Shown here: one piece after another, positions 15,001 to 26,000 of the stretch | Position numbering within the stretch: the stretch's first letter is position 1 | Layout of the letters: each line of letters starts with the position of its first letter | From: Oxytricha trifallax | Lineage: Eukaryota; Ciliophora; Spirotrichea; Sporadotrichida; Oxytrichidae | DNA length: 64,000 nucleotides | Direction of reading: 5' to 3' | NCBI GenBank assembly: GCA_000711775.1 | Contig: ARYC01025608.1 | Coordinates: 57,008 to 121,007, forward strand | The notes under the pieces: model-generated | Told to the model about the DNA's origin: nothing | Seen by the model: only the letters and a program-made list of their open reading frames with translations | Databases searched by the model: none | Translations under genes and position numbers: made by a program

Positions 15001-17195
15001 TCGAATAGAGGAAGTAAGATAACTCGACTTAAATGTAAGGGTATAATTTAATGAGATTATATCTGTTTAATTTAAGTAGAGTATCTCGCTGAAGGAATGC
15101 GATAAAATAGTACCGCCAATAGTAAAGTCCAGCTAATTTTGAATTCCCTATCGAATGAGCCCTAGATCTTTTAAATCGGCCAATTTTTAACTGCCACGAT
15201 TTATATTTATTATTAATTAAATTATAATTAATTTTCCAATTCAAATGAATTCCTACTATATTAATTTAATATGAAAATATACTTATCAATTATATTTTTT
15301 GCTTGGTCTAATGAGTTAAAATATAGTTTTAATAGTAATTTATACTTTTAGTATTTTTATGAGTTTCAAAATGAAATTTTGCACAATCTATATCCCCAAG
15401 GACATATTACTTATTTTAATGAATATTGGATTCATAGTCTGTAATCCATATCTTGCTATGATTAGCTATCACAAGGTACTAAACTATATTCACATAAAAT
15501 ATATAAAATTTCTACGTAATAAATATTATTAAAATGGTTTAGCCAGTTCTTGTGAAAAAGAGCACTAAAAATATGTATCAAATAATAATCTAATAGATTA
15601 GAATTTATTAACTTACTATCTTTTGATTCGATTGGGAGGTTTCGCAACTTTGTCTAACGGTTATTTTCTAATAAATATAAAAGATTAGATTTTTCCACTT
15701 CCAGGGTATAAACTTAAGTTAATATATTTAGAAAAATTACTATTATAAATAAATACTATACAAGACACAATTTTAACTCATATACCAACAAACAAAATTT
15801 AATCAAATTATTTTGAATAATTAATAATAAAATATACCAATTTCTTATCGGTTCTAGAGATTTAATAGTTAGTTAATGATTATATAATATAAATTTATAT
15901 CAATACTATCATTTTGAAAATTTTAAAATACCTTAATATATCTATAATAATAATTATGAATATTACTTTTGAGGGGTATTTGACGTTTGAGCTACTTATT
16001 CTTATCCCATATTTGGATCATATATGAACACCCTCTGTTTTCATCAATCATTTCTTTCACATCCATTTCAAAGAATATAGGGATCTTTTTATTTATAAAT
16101 AATTTTGTCTAGATAGTTTAATTTTTTTTTTAAATGTTACAAAATTTGCAAAATTTTTAATTATTAATGGATCTATTCATAGTAGTCATCATGGTAGCAA
16201 GTCTCAATCCTCTTATATAAATCTATTAAAAAACGCTTAAATTCCAATTAAAAACTTTTTAAGATTAGGCTTAGTAGTGTTTTTTGGGGAGGGGCATTTT
16301 TCTGCCTATACTATTTTTAATACTTATTAGAGAAGTTTATACCCCTGTTAATTCCTCACTATTATTAAATTATTTTCTTCGTTAATATACTTTCTTTCAA
16401 CTAAAAATGTCAATTTTTTACTAACACTTACAATATACATTTAAACTGATAATAATTATATTATTGATTTTATTATTCTACTATTTTGCTACTTTTATTT
16501 TGATGTTCTTATTAAAGTTGACAATAATTAATAGAATACTCTTAAATTTATCATAAATTATTCCTTCATATTATATTAATATTAAATGCCATAAGACAGT
16601 ATATTTCTAAACTCTTAAATGATAATTATTTGATGCATTTACGAATTATTTTGAAAAAATATTATTGAAAAGTTTTTTTCATAAAAATTTCATAAATATT
16701 CCAACTTTATTAAATGTATAGATAAAAAAAATCCTTTAGGTTTGGAAAATTTCCCCTCCACTGTTTGCCATTATACTCATACTTACGAGTTAGGTCTACA
16801 AGATATGAAACTTTATAATAATTATTAATTAAATTGTTATATAGATTAAATAAACCTCATTGAAGTAGTATTAAATTTTATTTAAATTAAAAGTAGTCGT
16901 TTGAATTTTTCACGAGTAAATTAGGATCAGGTAATTCCTTTCGATCTTAAGTCATAACTGTAAAATCCTATTTTTGTAGTATTTTAAATGTATATTTTAA
17001 TTAATCTAAAATTAGTAAACAAAAATTATTTATCAAAAATTATTGTGTAAAATCCTATCTGGAGGATCTTTTAGTATCAAATGGGCTAATTTTGTTAGAA
17101 GGAGGTCCATTAGGAAGAGCGTTCGTTGAGGTTTACATTTAAATCAAATTGATTTCAGAAAATTCCTCGCTTAACACGAGCTTATCGTTTTGCAT
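1..17195 (-). CDS. Propeller/cation-channel family protein, paralog A (germline, N-terminal part, runs off the left edge)
   Basis: Micronuclear gene read leftwards from ATG at 17195-17193. It is split into many short MDSs that read openly in the ciliate code: 17195-17046, 16971 to ~16905, ~16800, 16078-15965, perhaps 15650-15420 and 14575-14390, then ~13110, ~13010, 12887-12815, 12660-12541, 11727-11601, 10882-10803, 9748-9665, 9226-9128, 7985-7857 and 3084-3011. The islands follow the same order as, and resemble, the N-terminal half of paralog B (19294-33089). Examples are SAYDIMTG/LPDQI against ISAYDILN/MPDQI, and GVDPSLT..RIGF against GVDPLLT..RIGF. By that homology it should continue into a TRP-type channel beyond the left edge. 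The repeated short beta-strand-like islands suggest a WD40-like propeller, which is inference. The locus is interrupted by a TBE, a long palindrome and a foldback element, all outside the recognised MDSs. Confidence 0.65.
2329..2350. repeat. TA dinucleotide run
   Basis: An uninterrupted TA run of about eleven units in an AT-rich insert. Similar runs occur near 32574-32593 and 36268-36289. They are simple microsatellites without a visible role. Confidence 0.8.
3011..3084 (-). CDS. MDS of paralog A to the left of the TBE
   Basis: Reads QLEVGVDPSLTVFQIDRIGF then LTSLN. Paralog B has ENDIGVDPLLTNFSDQERIG at 27830-27770. Paralog C has EIGVNTDDLRES at ~40540. This places the island in the family. 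It also shows that the TBE sits inside the gene, in an IES, and not between genes. Confidence 0.55.
3171..3255 (+). repeat. Left terminal inverted repeat of the TBE
   Basis: Starts CAATACCCCAAAACCCC, with one mismatch to the C4A4 consensus, then TTAGTGAGGTTTATAAGTGC. It matches the reverse complement of 7196-7280 apart from a few substitutions. Confidence 0.95.
3435..4748 (-). pseudogene. TBE zinc-finger/protein-kinase gene (57-kDa class), broken
   Basis: Reads from ATG at 4748-4746. The N-terminal part has two C2H2-like fingers: CNEC followed by HIKEIH, and CTTC followed by a pair of histidines. The C-terminal part is kinase-like: GYVHRYLKPDNV, VVIDFNRA, VLGTPGYFP and VWASGAII. The catalytic HRD aspartate is tyrosine here and DFG reads DFN, so kinase activity is doubtful. 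The frame is broken at least twice, by a one-base shift near 4160 and another near 3840, and a TGA interrupts it at 4126-4124. The final TGA is at 3437-3435. At about 438 codons it is slightly shorter than the usual protein of this class. It is the leftmost gene of the TBE. Confidence 0.85.
4749..5410. other. Non-coding interior of the TBE
   Basis: Lies between the divergent 57-kDa-class and 22-kDa-class genes. It is rich in GGTACC/GTACCA motifs at about 4927-5060 (GGTACCAACTGAG, GGTACTGGTACCAAG), which form local inverted repeats. It is probably the shared 5' region of the two genes; that role is inference. No open frame with coding character was seen. Confidence 0.4.
5411..6106 (+). pseudogene. 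TBE 22-kDa-class ORF, broken
   Basis: Plus-strand coding remnant between the other two TBE genes. It starts about ATG 5411 (MVSMQHLLNQILQWVYSFQP). It shifts frame near 5515-5545 into KDEELVVYLPSKKQNKSQTS and runs through FKRLTRNATLFLLKI. It shifts again before KDALKPDEMNIDAGAGTKRR and ends near 6106. The length of about 230 codons and its position fit the 22-kDa TBE gene, whose function is unknown. Three frames are needed to read it, so this copy cannot make the protein. The exact start is uncertain. Confidence 0.6.
6114..7178 (-). pseudogene. TBE transposase (42-kDa class, DDE superfamily), inactivated
   Basis: A 354-codon frame from ATG 7178-7176 to TGA 6116-6114, the size expected of the 42-kDa TBE transposase. 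The first two catalytic aspartates are recognisable in FIHADEAVF and ILFVDNLSVH. The third acidic position, expected in a PxxNxIE-like motif, reads PYSPQFNGIKFYW, with lysine (AAA at 6305-6303) instead of glutamate. In addition codon 71 is TGA (6968-6966), apparently in place of a sense codon. The copy therefore lacks both an intact frame and the catalytic triad. It lies tail to tail with the 22-kDa-class ORF, and its start lies just inside the right terminal repeat. Confidence 0.88.
7196..7280 (-). repeat. Right terminal inverted repeat of the TBE
   Basis: On the minus strand it starts CAAAACCCTAAAACCCC, with one mismatch to the telomere-like consensus, and then follows the left repeat over about 85 bp. 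AAT follows at 7281-7283 as the target duplication. Confidence 0.95.
7857..8445 (-). CDS. Possible MDSs of paralog A to the right of the TBE
   Basis: About 8445-8400 reads KKLILGLNPVRQKQSD, about 8330-8280 reads YSSGEKSVTLINLYNNY, and 7985-7857 reads SQNEQKSYVWIEIKGAKFVS. All are open in the ciliate code and stand out from the AT-rich background. Their order fits the gene but no pointer was found. The TBE at 3171-7280 separates them from the next island at 3084-3011. Confidence 0.4.
9128..10882 (-). CDS. Three further MDSs of paralog A
   Basis: 10882-10803 reads GIESDPVFDLRMLPEDTKGK then DWESLQ. It resembles the segment FKKEPENKGITWE of paralog B at ~29320. 9748-9665 reads TLCSITPKSMLRQGQTEVIS. 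9226-9128 reads EYGYNCPCSFDQIVATGFKS then NKSAIVHIHE, which again looks like a propeller blade. Between them lie only AT-rich inserts of 0.4-1.0 kb in which I see no coding pattern. Confidence 0.5.
11601..11727 (-). CDS. MDS of paralog A, conserved AYDI segment
   Basis: Open island SAYDIMTGEFVKKHLVLPDQ followed by IDRFFYQFNIETYVDVVCVL. Paralog B has a clear counterpart at 29830-29690 (ISAYDILNEKFLPKILTMPD followed by QIETMFF). This is among the best-conserved segments of the family in the window and fixes the collinearity of the two genes. Confidence 0.65.
12541..13115 (-). CDS. Cluster of four short MDSs of paralog A
   Basis: Four islands are separated by very AT-rich inserts. About 13115-13070 reads AITLLTTGQIDFYQGMVKF. 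About 13020-12975 reads GHKQYVDEIFEDIE. 12887-12815 reads KVFNMEIKTGLMSTREYKQI. 12660-12541 reads FDLDYTYYQIKHNSYDDF and on to KDFKMELVHQ. The third starts like paralog B at ~31600 (KVFNTKQRILGLYTQQ), which places them in the same part of the propeller. Pointers were not assigned. Confidence 0.55.
13451..14166. repeat. Near-perfect 716-bp palindrome
   Basis: Arms 13451-13806 and 13812-14166 are reverse complements apart from at least one A-run length difference (five against four A next to the centre), with a loop of about 5 bp. The arms are less AT-rich than the flanks and contain TGATCATGA and CTCGAGAT motifs. Transcribed, this would fold into a hairpin with about 350 paired bases. It lies inside paralog A and does not share the terminal motifs of the foldback elements at 14854, 37406 and 60120. 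It could be a young foldback element or an inverted duplication; no transposase is present. Confidence 0.9.
14390..14575 (-). CDS. Possible MDS of paralog A
   Basis: Minus-strand open island reading ENSIYLQQFKQQADIYQRAK, then KAQNVGKIIYIYQ and KQFINVLKERS. It is glutamine- and lysine-rich, and could correspond to the island KQLADIFPRDSRYTDYKP of paralog B. The plus-strand ORF over the same bases is only its shadow. Two further weak islands lie at about 14640-14600 and 14790-14700 on the same strand. Confidence 0.4.
14854..15247. mobile_element. Foldback (MITE-like) element, copy 1
   Basis: A ~394-bp palindromic element. From outside inwards both arms carry CATTTGAAT, an A/T-rich stretch, GCAGTTAAAA, TTGGCCGATTTAA, GGGCTCATTCGATAGGGAAT, TCAAAATTAGCTGGACTTTA and ATTGGCGGTACTATTTTATC. 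The middle holds GATAACTCGACTTAA. The same blocks in the same order make up copies 2 and 3. It has no ORF of its own; a minus-strand 71-codon ORF crosses it by chance. It lies within paralog A between coding islands. Confidence 0.88.
15420..15650 (-). CDS. Possible MDS of paralog A
   Basis: Minus-strand frame reading TKLRNLPIESKDSKLI, then FSALFHKNWLNHFNNIYYVE and YSLVPCDSQSQQDMDYRL before a TGA. It is open over about 75 codons with internal TAA/TAG read as Gln. It has no counterpart that I recognise in the paralogs and may be partly read-through into an IES. Confidence 0.35.
15965..16078 (-). CDS. MDS of paralog A, WD-like segment
   Basis: Open island containing FEMDVKEMIDENRGCSYM and then IQIWDKNKQLKRQ. 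The IQIWDK stretch looks like the last strand of a WD40 blade. It lies between the preceding island at ~16740 and the next candidate at 15650-15420. The edges are estimated from the drop in coding character. Confidence 0.55.
16905..16971 (-). CDS. MDS 2 of paralog A
   Basis: Continues the frame of MDS 1 across the pointer: VMTQDRKELPDPNLLVKNSN. It ends about 16905, where the sequence turns AT-rich; the left pointer was not resolved. The next island, near 16800-16740, reads YLVDLTRKYEYNGKQWRGNF. Confidence 0.7.
16972..17058. other. IES with 13-bp pointer in paralog A
   Basis: TGTAAAATCCTAT occurs at 16959-16971 and again at 17046-17058. Removing one copy and the DNA between (87 bp) joins two coding islands in frame and without a TGA. 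The insert is AT-rich and does not continue the protein. This is a classic germline internal eliminated sequence with a direct-repeat pointer, and one of the clearest in the window. Confidence 0.85.
17046..17195 (-). CDS. MDS 1 of paralog A (start codon and first 50 codons)
   Basis: Fifty open codons begin MQNDKLVLSEEF and end RSSRQDFT at a 13-bp pointer. The methionine is the first ATG of the open frame. Joined at the pointer to 16971-16905 the protein continues VMTQDRKELPDPNLLVK. This matches the corresponding part of paralog B, which reads GRKEILDPSKLL, so both the frame and the gene assignment are supported. Confidence 0.8.
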
Positions 17196-19293
17196 GCTGT
17201 CTTAGTTCATAAATAATTTAAATTAATTTTTTATAATATTGCATTCATCAGTTATGTTTTTTAGCAACTTAAATAGTCTTAAGAAGTATTTTGTATATTT
17301 AATATACTGAATAGTTGTATCTTATTTAGAGATATTTATAAAAATTTTGATTACAATAACTTCTACCTAATTAAAATTTTTTTAATTATTTATACAATCA
17401 ATCTCTGCTATAAAGTTGATATATTTAGATTGATTTGATGTTGAAAATCAGAAAGAGATAAAAACTTCCAAGAATAAAACAATGTTTATAAAATTCTTTT
17501 CTTACAAGAGCAAGTGGATTTGTTAAAATATCTTAACTATCAATTTTATAAATAGTTTGTAATAAAATTAGTATTTTTTGCTTCAATTAGTAATCTTTAT
17601 GCGTATCAAAACTTTCATTTAAATTTGATGACGATTTACTTTGAATAATGAATATTTAATATTAAAATTTAATAATTGAGATTATTTCAAAAATTCACAT
17701 CCAATCCCATTTGAGTAATATATTAAATCATAAGATAAGTTTGGTCAAATAGCAATATTAAAACATCAATCATAAATTATGGCCATTAATTAAAAAAACT
17801 ATGATATTCCTATGCTTATTATCTTACTAAATCTGATTATTGTTAATATATAAACTTGTATATGAAATCAATATTTAGAAAAATAGAAATATTAATAATT
17901 TATATGTTTGATGTCATAGCATTTCAGGTGACATATAATAATTTTTTTGGTTTCCTTTGCATAATTGGATTATATTTTATAGTAGAATAAAACATTATAT
18001 TTCAATTATAATTAAAAAAATAATGTATTAAACTATTAATGGAGCAATAGTCTTGAAAGTAAAATAGAAATTATTTTTAAACTTATATGATTTTTAAAAA
18101 ATGTAATATTTAGGATATCTTCATTTGTTTTTAATAAATAATAAATCTTTAAATCTAATTTTTCATAGTTTTTTGTATTTAGTAATAATATTAAATATCA
18201 AATTATAATGATACTACTTTTCTTACAAATAATTACTTTAATTGAAAAGATTCAAAATTTAATTATTTAAAATAAATGTTAAAATTTAATTTACTTTCAA
18301 ATATTAAACATTTAATATTTTATTAATTAAGGGTAATTATTATATTATATAATAAAAATAAGTATAATATTTTGTAAATTTAAACTATAAAGTATAGAAT
18401 CTCATTATACATAAATTCTTATTAATATTATACTTGTAATATATTAGTAAATTCTTCATTTTGCATTGAACAACTATAATATTTTAACAAGAATGTTTAA
18501 AATATTAACAATATTAATTAATAGTTCAAATTGCTGCATTTATTTTTAGTTTCTTTTATGAATTTTTAAGCCAAAAACATTAATTGTATTTTAATTTAAA
18601 GCATATTTTTATTATTAAACAAATAATATGCTTTATGATAATATATGGATAATTCTACTAAGTTATATATTTCATTTAGCTAAGTGAATAAAATGAAAAA
18701 AAATATAATCTCTAAATAATTAAAGCCAAAGGAAATTATACTGAATTCTATAATATCTCATTACATAGATACTTATAAAATAAAGTAAGAATTAAAAGAT
18801 ACTACCATATTTAAAATAAAATAGTTTATAAAATATTTGTTAGACATCATTTTAGTAGAAATTTTAATAATAATCTTATAAGAAATTTAATTATACATTT
18901 CAATACCAATAAATCGATGATATGAATGTTTTCTTAATTAAAAATAATGTAAAATTATTGTTTTAATATATGAAAATTAGAATATATTTCGAAACTTAAA
19001 TGGTTTTGGAGTAATTCAAATAAAACAACAAATTTATAGATTATTTAATATTTATTAACATAAATATCAGTACTTCAACTCAACATTCAATGTTAACATT
19101 ATTTTCTATTTTTTATTATTTTGCTTCTATGTTTAAAAATTAAAATAAGCAAACATTTTTTCGCCTTGCTTATAAAATAATATGTATCGAAATTTCATTT
19201 TTAGATTTTATTTATTTTAATTAATTCCTAAAAGTATATTAAAGTTAAAAATATAATCGTTGTTCAAATATTAATTATTAGTAATCTCTTATA
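17196..19293. other. Intergenic, AT-rich, nothing recognised
   Basis: About 2.1 kb between the start of paralog A and the end of paralog B, both on the minus strand. I see no open frame with coding character, no repeat shared with other parts of the window and no RNA gene. Confidence 0.5.
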
Positions 19294-20060
19294 TCATTTG
19301 TGTGACTTAATACCATTTTTGAAATAAATAATGTAACAAAAATTAATGATAAAAACAAAACATTTAAATAAAATAATAATGCCACCTTCTTCCTCTGCAT
19401 TTTACAAGCTCTCTTCTTCTTTTTTATATATATCATAATAAATAATATTTTATAATAAATCTTTGTGTTCCTCCTCATTGTGTTCACTTTCTTCTCCGGA
19501 TTCTTCATCACAACTTGCTTCATTATCATCGTCAGCAATTTTATAGTAATCTGCACATCCAGTACAAAGATATTATTTTATATTAAACTATTATGTGAGA
19601 TATATTAAAAATAAATTAATAATCAAAGGTCGAATTGATGTTCTTGACAATGATAGAATGCTTAGTAGATATCTCCATTATCAATATTGTCACTGTTCCA
19701 ACACTTATAGAAATATAAATTTATTTTAATAAATGTAGATTCTCAAATATTTGAAATTTAACACATATTTTCAGATTTATTAAAAATTAACTCTAAACTT
19801 TAAAAAAAGGATAAATTGAAATAAGCCTTAAAAGTATGAACTATTAAATAAATCAAGAAATAGTTTCCATTGCAATTGAAACCAGAAGCGTACTCTGGTT
19901 TTTTCTCCTTCAACTCAGCAAATGTCATCTTATCCAGAGGGTGATGATGGGCATCATCGTATTCTTTGAAGCACTCTTCACAAAAGTTAATTTAAATCAC
20001 TTCTACATTTATTAAATTATTTTTAAAGTCAAAGTCGCATGTTGGGCAATAAATCCCAAA
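19294..20060 (-). CDS. Paralog B C-terminal zinc-binding and acidic MDSs
   Basis: Islands at about 20060-19860, 19710-19625 and 19570-19294. Read in order they give GIYCPTCDFDFKN, NFCEECFKEYDDAHHHPLDK, SGFNCNGNCWNSDN, YHCQEHQFDLCTGC, then the acidic tail ADDDNEASCDEESGEESEHN. Repeated CxxC pairs and the YxC..FDLCxxC pattern resemble a ZZ/treble-clef zinc finger. The tail follows in the same frame. The first part of the zinc module, FWNCGGLRFVQC, is at the end of the island at 20695-20455. Zinc binding is inference from the cysteine pattern. Confidence 0.6.
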
Positions 20061-23000
20061 ATATATTAAGATTCAGATTTATATAAATGATTATAGTTAA
20101 AAATTCAATTTTACTTAAAAATCTTATATATTTCTGGAATGTAAATTATGAAACTTTATAAACAATTGAATAATCAGTTTTACTACTAATTTTTGGAGCT
20201 ATTTTTAGATTTAAATAAATTATAAATCAAAGAATTTAGGATTTAAATGATAAAGAACTTAATAATAAATTTAATAAGAAATAAATTTGTATCCAATTTT
20301 ATTCTTTTTTTAAATTTTACTTCTTTGTCTTTAAGGTCTTCAATCTACTTCTCAGTCATATTCTCAGTGTTTGGTTCCTTTCTCTTTTTATATGTAAAAA
20401 AAAATTATGATTAATATAGTTAAAAAGGTTTTTAGTAATAATTTTATTATTAATTCTTGCACTAAACGAATCTCAAACCCCCGCAATTCCAGAATTAATA
20501 TTCGCCCTAATGCTATTCTTAGACCTCAGCGAGCAACATCTTAGTGAGTTTATGAGAATGAACATTGACCATAATTTCTTCTTTTTCAGTCTTAGCTGCC
20601 TTCAACATTTAAAGCTTAATTTCACCGATTCTCTTTAAGACTTGTTGGTTCACTTCGTCTTGTTTTTTGTCTCTGTTCTTCTCTCTTTCTAGTAAACTAT
20701 TAAAGTTAATTTTGTGGTTTAAAATAATGAAGTAAAAATGCCATTTACAAGTAAATTAATTATATTTGTAAATGTTCTATAAAAAAGGGCAAATAGCAAT
20801 TTAAGTAAAGCATATTTATAAGCTAAAAGATAAGGTCCTATAGTAATTTATTTAAGTTTAAGGAAGTCTGATTGTCTTTGACAGAAGATTTGATGGAAGT
20901 AACAATTTCATTTAGCTCATTGAATTTCTTCTCAATTTCATCAATAACTTGATTTTCTTTTTCAATGTCTTAAGCACACAATATGAATCTGTCCTTCTCA
21001 GCATATGTTTACCTTTTTATTAATGGAATCAGATACCCATTCTCAGCAATAATTGAAGCTTTTTCTTAGTAACTGGCTCCCTATTGATTTTCGTTAACTT
21101 TCTCGAAAGTTGAGGAGATAATTGCAATTAGTAAGTTAAGCATGACGATCATATCTAGAATTGTGCAAAGAATCCAGAAAATCCAAACAAGTGGGACAGC
21201 CACATCTCCAAAGGCAGTGGTATCGTACCCTCCTAAAATCATAGAGTAAGCATATAGTACAGCTGGTATAAATGATTCTGTGAATTTCATCTCATCTTCG
21301 TTACCCTCTGAAAGTCTTAAGAAGGCATCTCCAAAACCAGCAACTGTTATCAATAAGACAAACAAGAAAATTCCCATATCAACGATAACCTCATAGACAG
21401 TTCTGATCAAATAGTTTGTAGCGTCGAATACTCTGAAAATTGATAAGAACTTTAGCCACATTAGATAAGTTGCAATTGCTAACACTACTCTATAATATAA
21501 TGTACCTAATAAAATTTTATACATGTGTTTACACTATATTCAAATGAAGGTTGATTTCATGACCTTAAATTTAAAACCCAAAATATATAATTTAAAATGG
21601 TTTATTTGTTTTAAATGGCTAAAACTTAATTTTAAGTATGTTAATATAAGAACATTAAAGACATAGAGAAAAAAAGCAGTACTAATAATCTACTTTTAAT
21701 GTTTAAACTTAACTTAAAAAAATAAAATATAAAATACCATTAATTCTCTAAAAAAAAAGAAGTTATTATGGTTTTAAATCTCAGCAAACTATAATTAAAA
21801 TATTATAATTTATTTTATTTGAAATTATTTGTAGAAAGATTGTTGGATGATGACACCACATGGAGCAAGAATATCGATATAGTTCCAGAAAGATGTAAAA
21901 TATGCTAGTCCAGTATAAGAAACTTGCCTCAGTTCATTGAATAGAATGTAGGCACTAAATGCCAAAATAATAGCTCCCATTGCTATGTTAGCATTGTAAT
22001 AGTCATCGTCGTCATTTCTCTTCTCATACACTATGTTTACTTTATAAAACATGATTTTTTAAAACAAAATCAAGAATGATTAAATTAATCATTAAGTTTT
22101 AAATGTTTGTGTAACTAACGAAAACAACGTGGTAGAGGAAGAATGGCAAAATAAGTCTCCATAATATAGCATTTCTAACAATAGGATAGTTAATATAATC
22201 AAATTTAGCAGAAGTAAGTAAAAAAAGTTAATATTAAAGAGAAGAAATTCTTAAAACTAGTTGATATCAATAATTGCCTGGATAGCTTTGTTATTAAAGA
22301 AGTCGTAGGATTCTAGGTCGTTCAATTGATTGAATATTTTAGTGAAACTTGGATCTAAGTAGTGATATACTGATGGGATATCAAGTATTTCAAGTTTATC
22401 TCAATATTTATAATAAAAAAATTGACTTCTAAATATTTAATTGAGATTGATTCAAATCCTATAATTTGATTTTAAAAATTTACACATAAAGTTTGACCAT
22501 CTTAAAGTCTTTAGGTTTTCCATCTTCAAATCTTGATCTTTACTCAGCATGTAAAACAGGTGTAGAGATCATTTTCTTGTTATCTTTTATAATTCCCATA
22601 GTAAACTCCTCCAATTACTCAGTCTACAAAAATCTTGATTCAAAGTTAATTTATAATTAATTCTTACCTCCAATTTTTTATTTATTATCATTGATTTTGA
22701 TTAGCAATATAAAATTATATATTATTTATTTTAAAGTAGTCAAGGGCAATTTAGGTTTTAGTTGAAATGATCTCATCGTAGAAATTATTATTTTAAGGAT
22801 TTTTAGCAATTATTATTGAGTTAATTCTTATTGTTTAATGATTACATTAAATATTAAAATCCTTTATGCATCTTGAATGGTGATCAATACCATAAAACTT
22901 GAGATATTACATAATTTAGAATACTTGTCTTCTGTCAGTAGATTCAACTCCACCTGCATACACTATCGAGAATATATGGTTTATATTATATATTAAACTC

Positions 23001-26000
23001 TTATTACTCTAAATAATATAATTAAATAAATCTATTAAATTTATTAGAATAGAGTCTCTTTCTCAAAATTTGGGAGGAAGGGAATGTGATGTATAATTCC
23101 TTATTCTGAATTGTGACATCTAGCATAAATTTATTTGATTTAATTGATGTTGCCTGATAGTTCATGAAGGAAGTTATTACCTCTTAATTTTATTAAATTA
23201 TGAGTAAATAACTAGTCTATTTATTATTATATTTTACATTTTACTTTATATCTCTTGGGAAAATATTGTAGATCAAACCTTCAAGATGCTGTTCTGAAAG
23301 ATTTTTATAATTATTACTTTAGTAAAGCTATGATGAATTATAACTTAGGATAATTTGAATTATAAGTTATCTATTTGAAAGATCATTAATGCTAATAAAT
23401 TGATATGATAGATCTTCAACTAATTGCCAATGCAGGTAGGTAAATGATTGTTTTACATAATCGCCTTAAAGCCTATAGATACTCTAGTTTTTATCGATTT
23501 CTTCAGGATATCTGTTCAAATAGTAGTCTGATTTTTATATATTCAAAATTGTTATAAAATATGCACAATAAATGCAGTTTCAAGTAAAAATAACTCTTAA
23601 TAAATAGTCAATATAAATGATTTGTAGTTATGATAACGGACTTTCAAATTTTGAATTAAATCTTTTTCCTCAATTGAATCTATTTGCTCTAAAAAGAAGG
23701 GAACAAATTAATAATTACTCAAAAATAAATTATCATATGCATTCGTTAAATATTCATCTATTTTTTGGGAAATAGACATAATTCTACTTAAAAAAATAAA
23801 TAAAACATCTTTATCATATGTATCTTTAATAAATTTCTCTTTAAACATTGGCCAAACATTGAACTAGATAAAGTAAACAAACTTAAAATTAAAGAGAATA
23901 ATGTATGGATTATCATTACAATGCCAAATAAATATAGAAGAGTTAGATTTTAATCTCTTTTTTTTAAGATTACAATTTTTAAATTTGAAAATTCTTGTAC
24001 AAAATATAATTTCTAATAATACCCAAATATTAATATATATTAGTTTTGCCTCTTATGTAAGATTCCAGAATATTTTTTATTGAATTTCAGTCATTTTTTC
24101 ATTTTTGTGATGCGCGCTGTTATAATATAAAAGAAAATATGAAAAATTACTTCAACGATCTTCTACTTCATACATAGATATTATATCTTAAATTGAATAG
24201 AAGGGAAATTATTAAATACTTCTATTAATTTTGACGATTTAAAATGCACGATCGATAAATCATCATACCATTCATGACTATTATATTTTCCCTTTATCTT
24301 TAATGGTATTTTTGGCCTCGTCATATTCGTACACTATTTAAATGCCAATAAATTATAATGAAATTAATCTTATATATATATATACAATAATATCAAATTT
24401 ATATAAAAACATTATTTCTGTTCCTGTGCTGTGCATGATCTTAAACCTGTTATTACTTATCCAAACAAAACTATTAACTGCATTTTTTGACCAGCTTTAG
24501 TCTACTGCATTCAAAATGTTTTAATCGATTGTAATCAAGAATTTTCCAGTTAAGACATCGTTTATAGAAAATTGGCCTCTTGCTTTCAAAAATCTCAAGT
24601 AGTATTTATTCTTAGAATTTATATTGATTTTAAAAGAAATAGGTTAAGAAGGAATTTATGTGGTTTATTTTATTATATAATTTGATAGTACTTTAAATCT
24701 GGACTAATGAAATGAGGGTGAGGTAGTCTCTCATGGTACCCATCTGAAGGTTCTAATTGACTTGGATAATCAGAAATAACTCTGACAGGCACATACTAAA
24801 CTCTGTGACTATCATCACAGTCTGGAATTTATTTCGATTGATAGACAATCACTCTTTAAGAATCTAAAACAAATCTGATCAATTTAATTGAAATTTTTAT
24901 TTAAACTTAATATTTAGAGTCTAATTTGCAGAGCATAATTTCAAAATTGGTGCTGAAGTAAATTAGATAATATATTGTTATTTTTAAAAGATTAAAAAAA
25001 GTATTAGGATATCGGGTAGAGAAAACTTATATAATTTATTATGAGGGGTTTCTTTTATGACATAAATAAATTTAAATTATAAATAAAGTAACATTAATAC
25101 TCAGATAGTTCAGGGAACTCAAACTTTTTGAACTCAATTTTATCATAATCTACTATTCTCACAGCTTTAATAAAGAATTTATTCAATGAATAATCTTTTA
25201 ATATAAATTTCTTATAATTTCTTAAATATATTAAATTTAAGCTACCCATTCTTTTAGTCCTTTGACACTTTATTATGTTCTAGTTTGTTGCAAGTTTTCT
25301 CTCTTTTCTAAAAGTGAGGGTGGGAAATATGAATCAATTTTTTGTTAGACATTCAAACCCCAAAATCCACTTTACTAAACTATGGTCAGTTCTAAATCAT
25401 TAAATTTAAAGGTTTTCAATTAATTTTATTGGGGATTTAGAGAGTATTAAAAAAAATATATATAATTATTGTTTTATTATTTCTAAATTACTAAAATTTA
25501 AACTATAAATCCTAACAAAAATTGTATTATTTTACTTTTTCTATCAATTTAAAATTTGAACAAATAGTTAATGGGATTTAGAGTTTTTATTCTCATAACT
25601 TAAATAAGGGGTAAATAACTAATAATAATTAACTATTATTAAATTTCAGCTACTTTATAATATTATTGGAAGTTGGAGAATAAATGCTTTGAACAATAAT
25701 GTTTTTTTTTACACAAAAATTAATATACCTCAAGAACTTATTTTTGGCTCTTGATACAGCAAGCATAAGTTTTTCTGCTTATTTTCACTTTTTTCGTAAT
25801 CATCAAGATTCACAAGAAATTTATATTAAAGATTATGATTTATAATAAAATGAAATTTTTAATATTTTTTTTATGATTGAGAATAGAATCATTTGTATTA
25901 GTCTTTACTCTATCAAATAGTTTTTAAATAACATTTTTGCTATAATAAGTTCATAATTTTTGCTCCCCAAATAAATATTTTATGTTTAAGTATTGTTAGA

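Noticed and set aside
15029-15244. Minus-strand ORF of 71 codons
   Set aside because: It lies wholly within the right half of foldback copy 1; other copies lack an equivalent frame.
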